DNA from: Bacillota bacterium
GTDB lineage: Bacteria > Bacillota > Dethiobacteria > DTU022
DNA length: 38,587 bases
Assembly: GCA_012799185.1 (NCBI GenBank)
Contig: JAAZLS010000011.1
Location: 1 to 38,587 of the forward strand
Direction: 5' to 3'
Positions 25,019 to 32,846 of the stretch are shown one piece after another. The first letter of the stretch is position 1. The number at the start of each line of letters is the position of its first letter. The position numbers were made by a program, and so were the translations under genes. Under the pieces are notes generated by a model. The model did no database searches. It was not told the origin of the DNA and saw only the letters and a program-made list of their open reading frames with translations.

Positions 25019-26032
25019 ATGATCGTTGTAATCAAGCCGGAGGTTGATGAAGAAGCTATTTTACAGATCGTGCAGAAACTTAAACGGATGGGTTATGGGA
25101 TCCATCGTTCTACCGGTGAAAAGCGCACCGTGTTGGGGGCCATCGGCCGGCGGCGGGAGGATGCAGCCCAGACGCTGGAGGCTATCCCGGAGGTTGAAAA
25201 GGTGGTCTATGTAACCCGGCCGTTTAAACTGGTAGGGAGGGAGTTTCAACCCCGGGATACGGAGATTAGGATTGGCAATAGCAGCGTAGGTGGAAAAGAG
25301 ATCGCTGTAATAGCCGGCCCCTGTGCGGTTGAAAGCGAACAGCAGCTGCTGGATTCAGCCCGGGCGGTTAAGAGTGCCGGTGCCCGGTTCCTGAGGGGGG
25401 GCGCTTTCAAACCCCGGACCTCCCCCTATAGTTTCCAGGGGCTGGAACAGGAGGGCCTGGGCTTGCTTAGCCGGGTGGGCCGGGAAACGGGGCTGCTGGT
25501 GGTAACCGAGGTGATGGACCAGTTTACAGTAAAACAGGTGGCGGAGTGTGCAGATATCCTACAGGTAGGCACCCGTAACATGCAAAACTTTTACCTGCTG
25601 AGGGAGCTGGGCAAAATTCGCAAACCGGTTTTGCTAAAAAGGGGGATGTCGGCTACGGTGGAGGAGTGGCTAATGGCGGCCGAGTATATTATGAGCGGTG
25701 GGAATTACCAGGTGATTTTATGTGAACGGGGGATCCGTACTTTTGAACCCTATACCCGAAACACCCTGGATTTAAGTGCGGTACCGCTTGTAAAAGAGCT
25801 GAGCCATTTGCCGGTAATCGTAGATCCCAGCCACGGCACCGGTAAGAAGAGCCTGATCCCGGCCATGTGCAAGGCGGCTATAGCCGCCGGGGCTGATGGG
25901 TTAATGGTAGAGGTTCATCCCTCCCCGGGGGAGGCCCTATCCGACGGTCCACAATCCCTAAACCGAGAGGAGTTTTTACAACTAATGGCAGATTTAAAAG
26001 GGGTGGCCCAGATTGTTGGAAGAACAATCTAA
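25019..26032 (+). CDS. aroF: 3-deoxy-7-phosphoheptulonate (DAHP) synthase
   Basis: First step of aromatic amino acid synthesis, phosphoenolpyruvate plus erythrose 4-phosphate to DAHP. It has 337 residues of the AroA-I-beta type: an N-terminal ferredoxin-like regulatory domain (about 1-70, MIVVIKPEVDEEAILQIVQKL) joined to the barrel with IAGPCAVES, RGGAFKPRTSPYSFQG, GTRNMQNF, LLKRGMSAT and the metal-site region DPSHGTGK. The regulatory domain usually confers feedback inhibition by Tyr or Phe. ATG follows AGGGGG about 9 bases upstream. It is the first gene behind the Tyr T-box and overlaps tyrA by 20 bases. Confidence 0.95.
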   Translation: MIVVIKPEVDEEAILQIVQKLKRMGYGIHRSTGEKRTVLGAIGRRREDAAQTLEAIPEVEKVVYVTRPFKLVGREFQPRDTEIRIGNSSVGGKEIAVIAGPCAVESEQQLLDSARAVKSAGARFLRGGAFKPRTSPYSFQGLEQEGLGLLSRVGRETGLLVVTEVMDQFTVKQVAECADILQVGTRNMQNFYLLRELGKIRKPVLLKRGMSATVEEWLMAAEYIMSGGNYQVILCERGIRTFEPYTRNTLDLSAVPLVKELSHLPVIVDPSHGTGKKSLIPAMCKAAIAAGADGLMVEVHPSPGEALSDGPQSLNREEFLQLMADLKGVAQIVGRTI

Positions 26033-27137
26033 GGGAACCTTTTATGGGCGGGTGGCCCTGTTGGGAACAGGTTTAATCGGGGGAAGCCTGGGGATCCGGT
26101 TAAGGGAGCGCCGGCTAGTGAAAGAGGTAATTGGGTACGATCGGGATCCGGATTCCCTGCGGCTGGCCCGGGAGAGGGGGGCTATTGATCGGGCGGCACC
26201 CTCCCTGGAGGAAGCGGTCCGCGGTGCCCGGCTGATAATATTGGCGGTGCCGGTCCTAAGCATGACCGCCCTGGTGGAGCAGGTGCGGCCGGCCCTGCAG
26301 ATGGGGGCGGTGATAAGCGATGTCGGTAGTACCAAGGCCGAGGTGGTATCCCGGTTAAGTTCCCTTATACCGCCGGAAACATATTTCATCGGGGGACATC
26401 CTATGGCCGGCTCCGAAGAAGCCGGTATTAGCCATGCGGATCCGGCTATGCTGGAGAATGCAATCTATGTACTTACCCCTGCCGGCAATACCCCTCCGGA
26501 GGCGGTAGATAGGTTGGCCTCCTTGGTGAAGGCTACCGGCGCCCAACCGCTAATCCTGGATCCGGTGGAACATGACCGGGTGGTAGCCCTAGTTAGCCAT
26601 CTCCCCCACCTGGTGGCAGCTGCCCTGGCCGGTAGTGTATCTCGGGGTGCCCGAACCGAACTAATTCGCACCCTGGCCGCGGGGGGGTTTAGGGATACCA
26701 CCCGGGTGGCCCTGGGGAACCCGGAAATATGGCGGGATATCTGTATTAGCAATGCGGCGGCCATTCTTGAGGCGATGGCCGGTTTTGAGGTGGCTTTTAA
26801 AGAGCTGGCCGGGCTGGTAGAGCGACGGGAGGCCCGGCCGATGGAGAAGGTTTTACAAAAGGCCCGGGATTTTCGGCGCAGTATCCCCCATCGCGGCCGG
26901 GGCATTCTCCCGGAGTTATATGAAATCGCCGTGCTTGTCCCCGATAATCCAGGAGTGATCGGAGAGCTGGCCTCCCTGCTCGGGCGGGCTGGAATAAATA
27001 TACTGTCTATCGAAATACTGCATGTTCGGGAGTTAGAAGGGGGGAGCCTTCGGTTGGGATTTCGTGAATCAAGCCATCGGCAGGCGGCCTTGGAGCTTCT
27101 TCGCGAGAAAGGTTACCGAGCCCATCGGCGGAACTAG
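26013..27137 (+). CDS. tyrA: Prephenate dehydrogenase with C-terminal ACT domain
   Basis: NAD-dependent oxidative decarboxylation of prephenate to 4-hydroxyphenylpyruvate, the committed tyrosine step. It has 374 residues, starting at TTG inside aroF behind GGGGTGG. The Rossmann motif is GTGLIGGSLG, then IGGHPMAGSEE and the VSHLPHLVAAALA active-site helix. A C-terminal ACT domain (about 300-370, YEIAVLVPDNPGVIGELASLLG) suggests tyrosine feedback. Chorismate mutase is not fused and not adjacent. Together with the Tyr T-box this marks a tyrosine-dedicated operon. Confidence 0.94.
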   Translation: MLEEQSKGTFYGRVALLGTGLIGGSLGIRLRERRLVKEVIGYDRDPDSLRLARERGAIDRAAPSLEEAVRGARLIILAVPVLSMTALVEQVRPALQMGAVISDVGSTKAEVVSRLSSLIPPETYFIGGHPMAGSEEAGISHADPAMLENAIYVLTPAGNTPPEAVDRLASLVKATGAQPLILDPVEHDRVVALVSHLPHLVAAALAGSVSRGARTELIRTLAAGGFRDTTRVALGNPEIWRDICISNAAAILEAMAGFEVAFKELAGLVERREARPMEKVLQKARDFRRSIPHRGRGILPELYEIAVLVPDNPGVIGELASLLGRAGINILSIEILHVRELEGGSLRLGFRESSHRQAALELLREKGYRAHRRN

Positions 27138-27198
27138 GGCTGCCACCGCAACGGAACCGTACCGTGGAAGCCAAGTAGTTAATAATTGGATATAACCC
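27138..27198. other. Spacer between tyrA and the opu-type promoter
   Basis: No gene. An imperfect GC-rich inverted repeat (CCACCGCAACGG...CCGTACCGTGG, about 27144-27168) follows tyrA but lacks a T-run, so I do not call it a terminator. Confidence 0.4.
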
Positions 27199-27227
27199 TT
27201 TACAAAATTTTCGCTTTGTGTTAACAT
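27199..27227 (+). promoter_or_regulatory. Sigma-A promoter for the glycine betaine transporter leader
   Basis: TTTACA (5 of 6), 17 bases, TAACAT (4 of 6), in an AT-rich stretch. It implies a transcript that begins about 310 bases before the first coding codon. Confidence 0.55.
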
Positions 27228-27233
27228 CATGAC

Positions 27234-27544
27234 TATCGTTTTCGCTGTTGTTTGAAAACTAATATTTAGAGCAATGGTGAACTAGCTGGCGGTAGTAAGC
27301 CCGGCTTCGAGCCTTTATACGTCATCAACTGGTGGATAAAGGTAAGAACCGAAAAAATGGGTAGAAACCACAAGTGAAAAACCATGCTGGAGAACTGGGG
27401 CTTTTTCTGGTTCTAAAAGGGCCAGATATAGACTACAACACAACTACGGTTGTGGTTTAGGGTGAGTCATTGCGGCGAAACCCAAGCACTCTAACCTCTG
27501 CTCAGAGGTTAGAGTGCTTATTTTTTTGGGAGGGGAATGAGACG
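27234..27544 (+). ncRNA. Unassigned structured leader RNA of the glycine betaine transporter operon
   Basis: About 310 nt between promoter and coding start. Helices read by eye: AGCTGG (27284-27289) with CCGGCT (27301-27306); CCTTTAT (27312-27318) with ATAAAGG (27336-27342), which encloses CATC-AACT-GGTG; AGAACCGAAAAA (27345-27356) with TTTTTCTGGTTCT (27402-27414), 12 pairs with one bulged U; and CACAAC-TACG-GTTGTG (27439-27454). GGTTTAGGGTG (27454-27464) can pair with CACTCTAACC (27487-27496), the 5' arm of the following terminator, giving a possible antiterminator. I do not see the hallmark sequences of ydaO (c-di-AMP), glycine, T-box, SAM, lysine or cobalamin RNAs. Structure and a terminator switch are supported; the ligand is unknown. 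Confidence 0.65.
27484..27528 (+). terminator. Intrinsic terminator (attenuator) before the opu-type operon
   Basis: AAGCACTCTAACCTCT, loop GCTC, AGAGGTTAGAGTGCTT: a perfect 16-bp stem followed by ATTTTTTT. It lies between promoter and start codon, so unless bypassed it would prevent expression of the transporter. Confidence 0.9.
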
Positions 27545-28765
27545 GTGCCTAAAATTAAAATAAAGAACCTTTATAAGATCTTTGGCCCCTACCCCCAAAG
27601 GTCTCTAAAAAAGTTGGCATCGGGGATATCTAAGGAAAAACTGCTTCAGGAAACAGGCAACACAGTTGGAGTTCATAATGTTTCTTTTTCCGTGGAACAG
27701 GCCGAGATTTTTGTTGTGATGGGTCTTTCGGGCAGCGGTAAGTCAACACTGGTTCGCTGTATCAATCGCATTATTGAGCCGACTGCAGGCGAGATCTATA
27801 TTGACGATATAAATATTACCCAGTTGCCGATGAAAGAGCTGCGTTTTTTCAGGCAGAAGAAGCTGGCCATGGTCTTCCAGCATTTTGCCCTCCTTCCTCA
27901 CCGGACCATTTTGCAGAATGTAGCCTACGGCCTGGAGATACAGGGGATGGAAAAAAACGCGCGTGAAGAGAAGGCTCGGGCGGTACTGGAGACGGTCGGT
28001 TTAAAGGACTGGTCGGCCGCCTATCCCGAACAGTTAAGCGGGGGTATGCAGCAGCGGGTCGGCCTGGCCCGGGCACTGGCGGTTGACCCGGATATTCTGC
28101 TAATGGATGAACCCTTCAGCGCCCTCGACCCCCTGATCCGTCGGGAGATGCAGGAGGAGCTAATGGAGCTACAGGAGAGGGTACGAAAAACGATAATTTT
28201 TATAACCCATGACCTGGATGAAGCGTTAAAGTTGGGCGATCGGATTGCAATTATGAAAGATGGGTTGATTGATCAGATCGGGACCCCGGAGGAGATCCTT
28301 ACTAACCCGGCGACCGAGTACGTGGCCAATTTTGTAACCGATGTGGACCGTTCTAAGATTTTAAAAGCCGAGAATATCATGATCCGTCCAACGGCCCATG
28401 TTTCGGCCAATGATGGCCCCCGAGTAGCGCTACGCAAGATGAAAAAAGAGGCTTTATCAAGCATCTTTGTTATCGAGGGTGATCGCCGCCTGGCCGGTAT
28501 TGTTACTGTTGATCGGGCGGTGGAGGCGGTAAAAAACAGGGTAATCGATCTCCGGCAGATTGTAGAGACTGATATCCCGGTAACGGCCCCGGGTACGCCT
28601 ATCCAGGATTTACTTCCGGTGGCGGCTACGGCCCGGGTACCGATCGCGGTAATCGATGAAAAAAAGAGATTGCTGGGCATAATCGTACGTGTCTCCGTCC
28701 TTGCCGGATTAGTTGGAGGGGGGGAAAACAATAATGTGGAAAATCTTACTGGTAAATTGGACTGA
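27545..28765 (+). CDS. opuAA: Glycine betaine/proline-type ABC transporter ATPase with CBS domains
   Basis: ATP-binding subunit of an osmoprotectant importer (OpuA/ProU family). The start is GTG 27545 with GGGAGGGG 9 bases upstream; the track's start at 27470 would translate through the terminator hairpin. It has 406 residues. KIKIKNLYKIFG opens the family pattern; Walker A is GLSGSGKST, the signature LSGGMQQR, Walker B ILLMDEPFSALDPLIR and the switch His is in FITHDLDEA. Two CBS domains (about residues 275-395) usually sense ionic strength or a nucleotide, gating transport under osmotic stress. The permease start lies 32 bases inside this gene. Confidence 0.93.
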   Translation: MPKIKIKNLYKIFGPYPQRSLKKLASGISKEKLLQETGNTVGVHNVSFSVEQAEIFVVMGLSGSGKSTLVRCINRIIEPTAGEIYIDDINITQLPMKELRFFRQKKLAMVFQHFALLPHRTILQNVAYGLEIQGMEKNAREEKARAVLETVGLKDWSAAYPEQLSGGMQQRVGLARALAVDPDILLMDEPFSALDPLIRREMQEELMELQERVRKTIIFITHDLDEALKLGDRIAIMKDGLIDQIGTPEEILTNPATEYVANFVTDVDRSKILKAENIMIRPTAHVSANDGPRVALRKMKKEALSSIFVIEGDRRLAGIVTVDRAVEAVKNRVIDLRQIVETDIPVTAPGTPIQDLLPVAATARVPIAVIDEKKRLLGIIVRVSVLAGLVGGGENNNVENLTGKLD

Positions 28766-29615
28766 AGCCCTGGCAATGCGGCGGTTGCCCCTGCGGGAAT
28801 GGGCCGATTATGCCGTGCTCTTTCTCCGCAGCAATCATCGAGATCTATTTCGAGCGATTAGCGGTGTCATTGAAACGATCGTCCTTTCATTCGGAGATTT
28901 TCTATCCCATATTCCCGTCACCCTTTTTATTATTATCCTGGTGCTTATCGCCTGGAGATTGGCCGGGCGGGGGATGGCTATCTTTACCGTGGTCGGTATG
29001 CTTCTGCTGGTTAACTTGAATTTATGGGATGATACCCTGATGACCCTGGCACTGGTTCTTACCTCTACCTTTATTTCGCTTATTATCGGTATCCCACTGG
29101 GTATTTTAGCTTCACGCTGGGATCTGGTGGAAAAAATACTGCGCCCGCTCCTGGATTTTATGCAGACCATGCCGATCTTTGTCTACCTGTTACCGGCGGT
29201 GATGCTCTTTAGTATCGGCGTGGTGCCGGCAGTCCTGGCGACCGTGGTCTTTTCCATGCCCCCGGCAATCCGGTTAACCAACCTGGGGATTCGCCAGGTC
29301 CCGGCGGAGATGATCGAGGCGGCAACCTCCTTTGGTTCCACCTCTTTTCAGATGCTCACCAAGGTGCAACTTCCACTGGCCCTACCCTCAATTATGGCCG
29401 GGGTTAACCAGTGTATCATGTTGGCCCTCTCCATGGTAGTGATTGCCGCCATGATCGGTGCTGAGGGGCTGGGAAGCATAGTATACAGGGGCGTGACGCG
29501 GTTACAAATTGGTTCCGGTTTCGAAGGGGGTTTGGCGGTAGTTATTATTGCGATTATCTTAGATCGGGTTACCCAATCCTTGGGGAGAAAGTCACCCCAA
29601 AAAGATAGGGGCTAA
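28734..29615 (+). CDS. opuAB: Glycine betaine/proline-type ABC transporter permease
   Basis: Membrane subunit, 293 residues from ATG 28734, which has GGAGGGGGGG 9 bases upstream; the track's 28713 start would contain that site. Six or so hydrophobic spans are visible, with the binding-protein-dependent permease region LTLALVLTSTFISLIIGIPLGILASR and the coupling-helix (EAA) loop RQVPAEMIEAATSFGSTSFQMLTKVQLPLALPSIMAG contacting the ATPase. Typical of ProW/OpuAB. It overlaps opuAA, so it is co-translated. Confidence 0.93.
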   Translation: MWKILLVNWTEALAMRRLPLREWADYAVLFLRSNHRDLFRAISGVIETIVLSFGDFLSHIPVTLFIIILVLIAWRLAGRGMAIFTVVGMLLLVNLNLWDDTLMTLALVLTSTFISLIIGIPLGILASRWDLVEKILRPLLDFMQTMPIFVYLLPAVMLFSIGVVPAVLATVVFSMPPAIRLTNLGIRQVPAEMIEAATSFGSTSFQMLTKVQLPLALPSIMAGVNQCIMLALSMVVIAAMIGAEGLGSIVYRGVTRLQIGSGFEGGLAVVIIAIILDRVTQSLGRKSPQKDRG

Positions 29616-29649
29616 GGGATAACACTATTATAAACAGGGGGTTAATTAA

Positions 29650-30510
29650 ATGCGGAGAAAAATTATAACTGGTCTTCTGGCATTAGTAATGATGGCGGGC
29701 TTAATGTTTACCGGATGTGCCGGAGATGGGGCGCCGGCCGGTGAGACAATCAAACTTGGGTATGTGCAGTGGGCCTGTGCAGAGGCCTCAACCCACCTTG
29801 CCCAGGCGGTCATTATGGATGAGTTGGGTTATGAGGTTAAGGTAACCTCTATCGAAGCCGGTGCGCTCTATGATGGCCTGGCTGACGGGGCTCTCGATGC
29901 CCAGACTACAGCCTGGCTGCCGGTAACCCATGCCGATTACATGGAGCAATATGGCGATCAGATCGATGATTATGGTCAGCTCTACAACAATGCCCGTATC
30001 GGCCTGGTAGTTCCTACGTATGTGGATATTGATTCCATCGAGGAACTAAATGAACACGTGGATCAGTTTGGAGGTCGTATTGTCGGGATCGACGGCGGCG
30101 CCGGGATTATGATTGCTACCGAGCAGGCGATTGAAGATTACCCGCTGGAACTGGAATTGGTTGAGAGTAGCGATATGGCCATGACCGCCGCCTTAGATGA
30201 TGCTTACTTGGAAGGGGAATGGATCGTCGTCACCGGTTGGACACCCCACTGGAAATTTGCCAGCTTTGATTTAAAGTTCCTGGAAGATCCCAAGGGTGTA
30301 TACGGTGGGGCGGAAGATATTCATGTGATGGCCCGCCAGGGGTTGGAGGAGGATGCCCCCGATGTGGCTAATTTCCTCAAGAACTACTACCTGGAAGATT
30401 ACCAGCTGGGAGAAATAATTGGCGCGATTGCCGATGGAGCCGAGCCCCTAGAGGCAGCCCGGGAATGGATCGCTGAGAATGAAGATGTAGTTGAAGGTTG
30501 GTTACAGTAG
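29650..30510 (+). CDS. opuAC: Glycine betaine-binding lipoprotein
   Basis: Substrate-binding lipoprotein of the importer, 286 residues. The signal is MRRKIITGLLALVMMAGLMFTGC with lipobox FTGC (Cys about 23). The mature part begins with ETIKLGYVQWACAEASTHLAQAVIMDELGYEV, as in ProX/OpuAC-type proteins, and includes Trp residues (VQWACA, TTAWLP, VVTGWTPHW) suited to an aromatic cage for a quaternary ammonium group. The mature protein is rich in Asp/Glu. Exact ligand choice (glycine betaine, proline betaine, carnitine) cannot be told. ATG follows CAGGGGG about 9 bases upstream; a strong terminator follows the gene. Confidence 0.92.
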   Translation: MRRKIITGLLALVMMAGLMFTGCAGDGAPAGETIKLGYVQWACAEASTHLAQAVIMDELGYEVKVTSIEAGALYDGLADGALDAQTTAWLPVTHADYMEQYGDQIDDYGQLYNNARIGLVVPTYVDIDSIEELNEHVDQFGGRIVGIDGGAGIMIATEQAIEDYPLELELVESSDMAMTAALDDAYLEGEWIVVTGWTPHWKFASFDLKFLEDPKGVYGGAEDIHVMARQGLEEDAPDVANFLKNYYLEDYQLGEIIGAIADGAEPLEAAREWIAENEDVVEGWLQ

Positions 30511-30547
30511 AGAAAGGGTTGTAGGGAACAGGGAGAAAGGGGAAGAA

Positions 30548-30577
30548 GACAGGGGGACGTTCCTCCTGTCTTTTTTC
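30548..30577 (+). terminator. Intrinsic terminator after opuAC, also dispersed repeat copy 2
   Basis: GACAGGGGGA, loop CGT, TTCCTCCTGTC: a 10-bp stem with one G-U, then six T. It is the second copy of the hairpin repeat at 3690-3712 (shared 16-base run), here in a working terminator context. Confidence 0.85.
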
Positions 30578-30659
30578 CTATACCGGCGGTTTTGCCTATT
30601 GAAGTTAAGGAGATAAACCGTTATAATTGATAACAGTTGTCACCAACCTATACCGGCGG
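30577..30659. repeat. Direct repeat CCTATACCGGCGG flanking the tRNA-Leu promoter
   Basis: A 13-base exact repeat at 30577-30589 and 30647-30659. The second copy overlaps the first four bases of tRNA-Leu. Confidence 0.6.
30599..30627 (+). promoter_or_regulatory. Sigma-A promoter for tRNA-Leu
   Basis: TTGAAG, 17 bases, TATAAT (perfect -10), ending 28 bases before the tRNA. A short palindrome GATAACAGTTGTC covers the expected transcription start. Confidence 0.7.
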
Positions 30660-30742
30660 GCGTGGCGGAACTGGCAGACGCGCTGGATTTAGGATCCAGT
30701 GGGTGCACACCCTTGGAGGTTCAAGTCCTCTCGCCCGCACCA
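30656..30742 (+). tRNA. tRNA-Leu(UAG)
   Basis: 87 nt including encoded CCA. The acceptor stem is GCGGGCG/CGCCCGC; the anticodon stem CTGGA/TCCAG holds the loop TTTAGGA, anticodon TAG (reads CUA-type Leu codons). A long variable arm (TGGGTGCACACCC region) fits a class II leucine tRNA, and the T arm GAGGTTCAAGTCCTC is intact. It has its own promoter and terminator. Confidence 0.97.
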
Positions 30743-30750
30743 ATTTATGT

Positions 30751-30812
30751 AATCCGAACCACTAATCAGAACAGGCACAACCTGCCGCTGAAAGGTTCGG
30801 ATTTATGTTTTT
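30751..30812 (+). terminator. Intrinsic terminator after tRNA-Leu
   Basis: AATCCGAACC (30751-30760) pairs exactly with GGTTCGGATT (30794-30803), enclosing a smaller CAGG/CCTG hairpin, and is followed by TATGTTTTT. Confidence 0.7.
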
Positions 30813-30934
30813 GCAGGGGACGGGTTGGCGGAAGCGGCCGCCCCGACAGCCCGGTCCTATTAGCATGGCGGATTAGTCTTATTTCAGTGATTGTGATAAG
30901 CTGTTAAGGTTTAAATAAGGAAGAGGGCAGAAAG
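30813..30934. other. Upstream region of typA
   Basis: A short GC-rich patch (GGGGACGGGTTGGCGG...CGGCCGCC) is followed by AT-rich sequence. I see no convincing promoter by eye, although one is expected here because a terminator precedes it. Confidence 0.35.
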
Positions 30935-32815
30935 ATGATGATGAATAGAAGAAAAATAATAAATATCGCGGTTATTGCTCATGTGGATGCGGGTAAATCT
31001 ACCCTGGTAGATGCTTTTCTCTCCCAAAGCGGTGTCTTTCGAGAAAATGAGCAGGTGATGGACCGGGTGATGGATTCAAACGATTTGGAGCGGGAGCGGG
31101 GGATCACTATCTATTCCAAAAACTGTTCCGTGATCTACAAGGATTATAAGATAAATATTGTAGATACGCCCGGTCATGCCGATTTCTCCTCTGAGGTGGA
31201 GCGTATTATAAAGACTGTCGATACGGTTATTCTCCTGGTGGATTCTTCCGAGGGCCCGATGCCGCAGACCCGCTTTGTTTTGCAGAAAGCGCTGGAGGAG
31301 GGGCTGGTTCCCATCCTGGTAATCAACAAAATTGACAGAAAAGATGCACGGATCGATGAAGTTGTCGATGAAGTTTACGAACTTTTTATGGAGCTGGAGG
31401 CTACGGATGAACAGCTGGATTTTAAAATTTTGTACGGTATTGCCCGACAGGAGATAGTGGTACGCCAACCGGCGGAGGTAAAGGATTTCATTCTCAGGGC
31501 GGGTCATACGAAGATTAAAAAGAGTGTTTGCGGCCGGGGCGATTACAGTATCGCCCCGCTTATTGATACAATTATCGAACAGGTGAAAGGTTATCCGGAT
31601 TACTCGCGGGAACCCCTCCAGTTTCAGATTTCATCCCTGGCTTATGATGATTATGTCGGTCGCCTGGGTATTGGGCGGATCGAGAAAGGGGTTATCCGGG
31701 GAGGGCAGCTGGTTACACTGGTAGGGGCCGCCGGGGAAACCCGGCCCCACCAGGTCGGTCGGCTCTATGTTTATAAAGGGTTAAAAAGGATGGAGCAAGA
31801 GGAGGTTACTTGTGGTGATATCTGCCTGGTTGCGGGGATCGATGCTATTACCATCGGTGATATCCTATGTGAGGAGGGGCACCCGGTACAGTTGCCTACT
31901 ATCAAAATTGAAGAGCCGACGATGAGTATGAACTTTATTATCAACTCTTCTCCCTTTGCCGGGAGAGAGGGTAAATATGTGACCTCTCGGCATATAAGGG
32001 AGCGGTTGAAACGGGAATTGGAAATTAATGTCGGACTTCAGGTTGAACCGGCCGATTCCACCGATGCCTTTAGGGTCTCGGGCCGGGGTGAGCTTCACCT
32101 ATCGATTCTAATTGAAAATATGAGGAGGGAGGGTTACGAGCTTTCGGTATCTAGACCGGAGGTGATTTTTAAAAAAGATTCCCGAGGGGAAAGGTTGGAA
32201 CCGGTGGAGGAAGTGGTGATCGAAGTGCCGGAAAAGTACGCCGGCAGTGTCATCTCCGAGCTGAATCTTCGCAAAGGGGTCATGAAAAGCATGGACGGGT
32301 CGGAGGGGCGCTCCCGGCTGGTTTACGCGGTACCCACCCGTGGGCTTCTAGGTTTTAGGAGCCTCTTAATCAACCTAACCCGCGGCGAAGGGACCATGGT
32401 GCGTCGCTTTTTTGACTACGAGGGGTATAAGGGAGAGATTAGCGAGCGCACAAACGGTGTGCTCATCGCCCAAGAAGAAGGTATTACTACGGCTTTCGCC
32501 CTGGCTAATCTAGGCGAACGGGCGGAGATCTTTGTTGCTCCCGGTACACAAGTTTACGAGGGGATGATCGTAGGCCTAAATAGCCGCCATGAAGATATGA
32601 TTGTAAACCCATGCAGGGCTAAAAGGGCGAGTAATATGCGCGCTGCTGGAAGTGACGAGGCGATTAAATTATCACCGCACCGGATTTTTACACTGGAGGA
32701 GGCCCTGGAATTTATCAATAGTGATGAACTGGTAGAGATAACCCCCACCGCCCTTCGATTGCGTAAAAAGTTTTTAAAAGAACTTGAGCGGAGGAGAGCG
32801 GGGCGATACAATTAA
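30935..32815 (+). CDS. typA: TypA/BipA ribosome-associated translational GTPase
   Basis: Elongation-factor-like GTPase that acts on the ribosome, with roles in 50S assembly and stress adaptation in other bacteria. It has 626 residues, slightly longer than usual (about 605-615). The G1 motif reads AHVDAGKST instead of the common AHVDHGKTT; G2 RGITI, G3 DTPGHADF, G4 NKIDRKDA. Domain order is G, EF-Tu-like beta barrel (about 210-310), two EF-G-like alpha/beta domains, and the BipA-specific C-terminal domain with [27 protein letters not shown] and the RRAGR basic end. Three ATG codons in a row open the gene behind GGAAGAGGG; the first is given. Confidence 0.95.
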   Translation: MMMNRRKIINIAVIAHVDAGKSTLVDAFLSQSGVFRENEQVMDRVMDSNDLERERGITIYSKNCSVIYKDYKINIVDTPGHADFSSEVERIIKTVDTVILLVDSSEGPMPQTRFVLQKALEEGLVPILVINKIDRKDARIDEVVDEVYELFMELEATDEQLDFKILYGIARQEIVVRQPAEVKDFILRAGHTKIKKSVCGRGDYSIAPLIDTIIEQVKGYPDYSREPLQFQISSLAYDDYVGRLGIGRIEKGVIRGGQLVTLVGAAGETRPHQVGRLYVYKGLKRMEQEEVTCGDICLVAGIDAITIGDILCEEGHPVQLPTIKIEEPTMSMNFIINSSPFAGREGKYVTSRHIRERLKRELEINVGLQVEPADSTDAFRVSGRGELHLSILIENMRREGYELSVSRPEVIFKKDSRGERLEPVEEVVIEVPEKYAGSVISELNLRKGVMKSMDGSEGRSRLVYAVPTRGLLGFRSLLINLTRGEGTMVRRFFDYEGYKGEISERTNGVLIAQEEGITTAFALANLGERAEIFVAPGTQVYEGMIVGLNSRHEDMIVNPCRAKRASNMRAAGSDEAIKLSPHRIFTLEEALEFINSDELVEITPTALRLRKKFLKELERRRAGRYN

Positions 32816-32846
32816 GGTAGAAGAAGGGAGGGGGCTAAAGCTCATT

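Noticed and set aside
27138-27180. CTGCCACCGCAACGG, resembling part of a B12 box
   Set aside because: The other required cobalamin riboswitch elements are missing and the resemblance is short.
27234-27483. ydaO/yuaA (c-di-AMP) riboswitch for the osmolyte transporter leader
   Set aside because: The transporter type is a known ydaO target, but the conserved GGGGGACCC-like and CCGAAUCCG-like segments were not found.
27470-27544. Upstream part of the ORF track's opuAA start
   Set aside because: It would translate through the terminator hairpin; the GTG at 27545 has the ribosome binding site and the family's N-terminus.
30662-30907. ORF MAELADALDLGSSGCTPLEVQVLSPAP...
   Set aside because: This is the familiar false ORF that runs across a tRNA-Leu gene; the bases are explained by the tRNA and its terminator.
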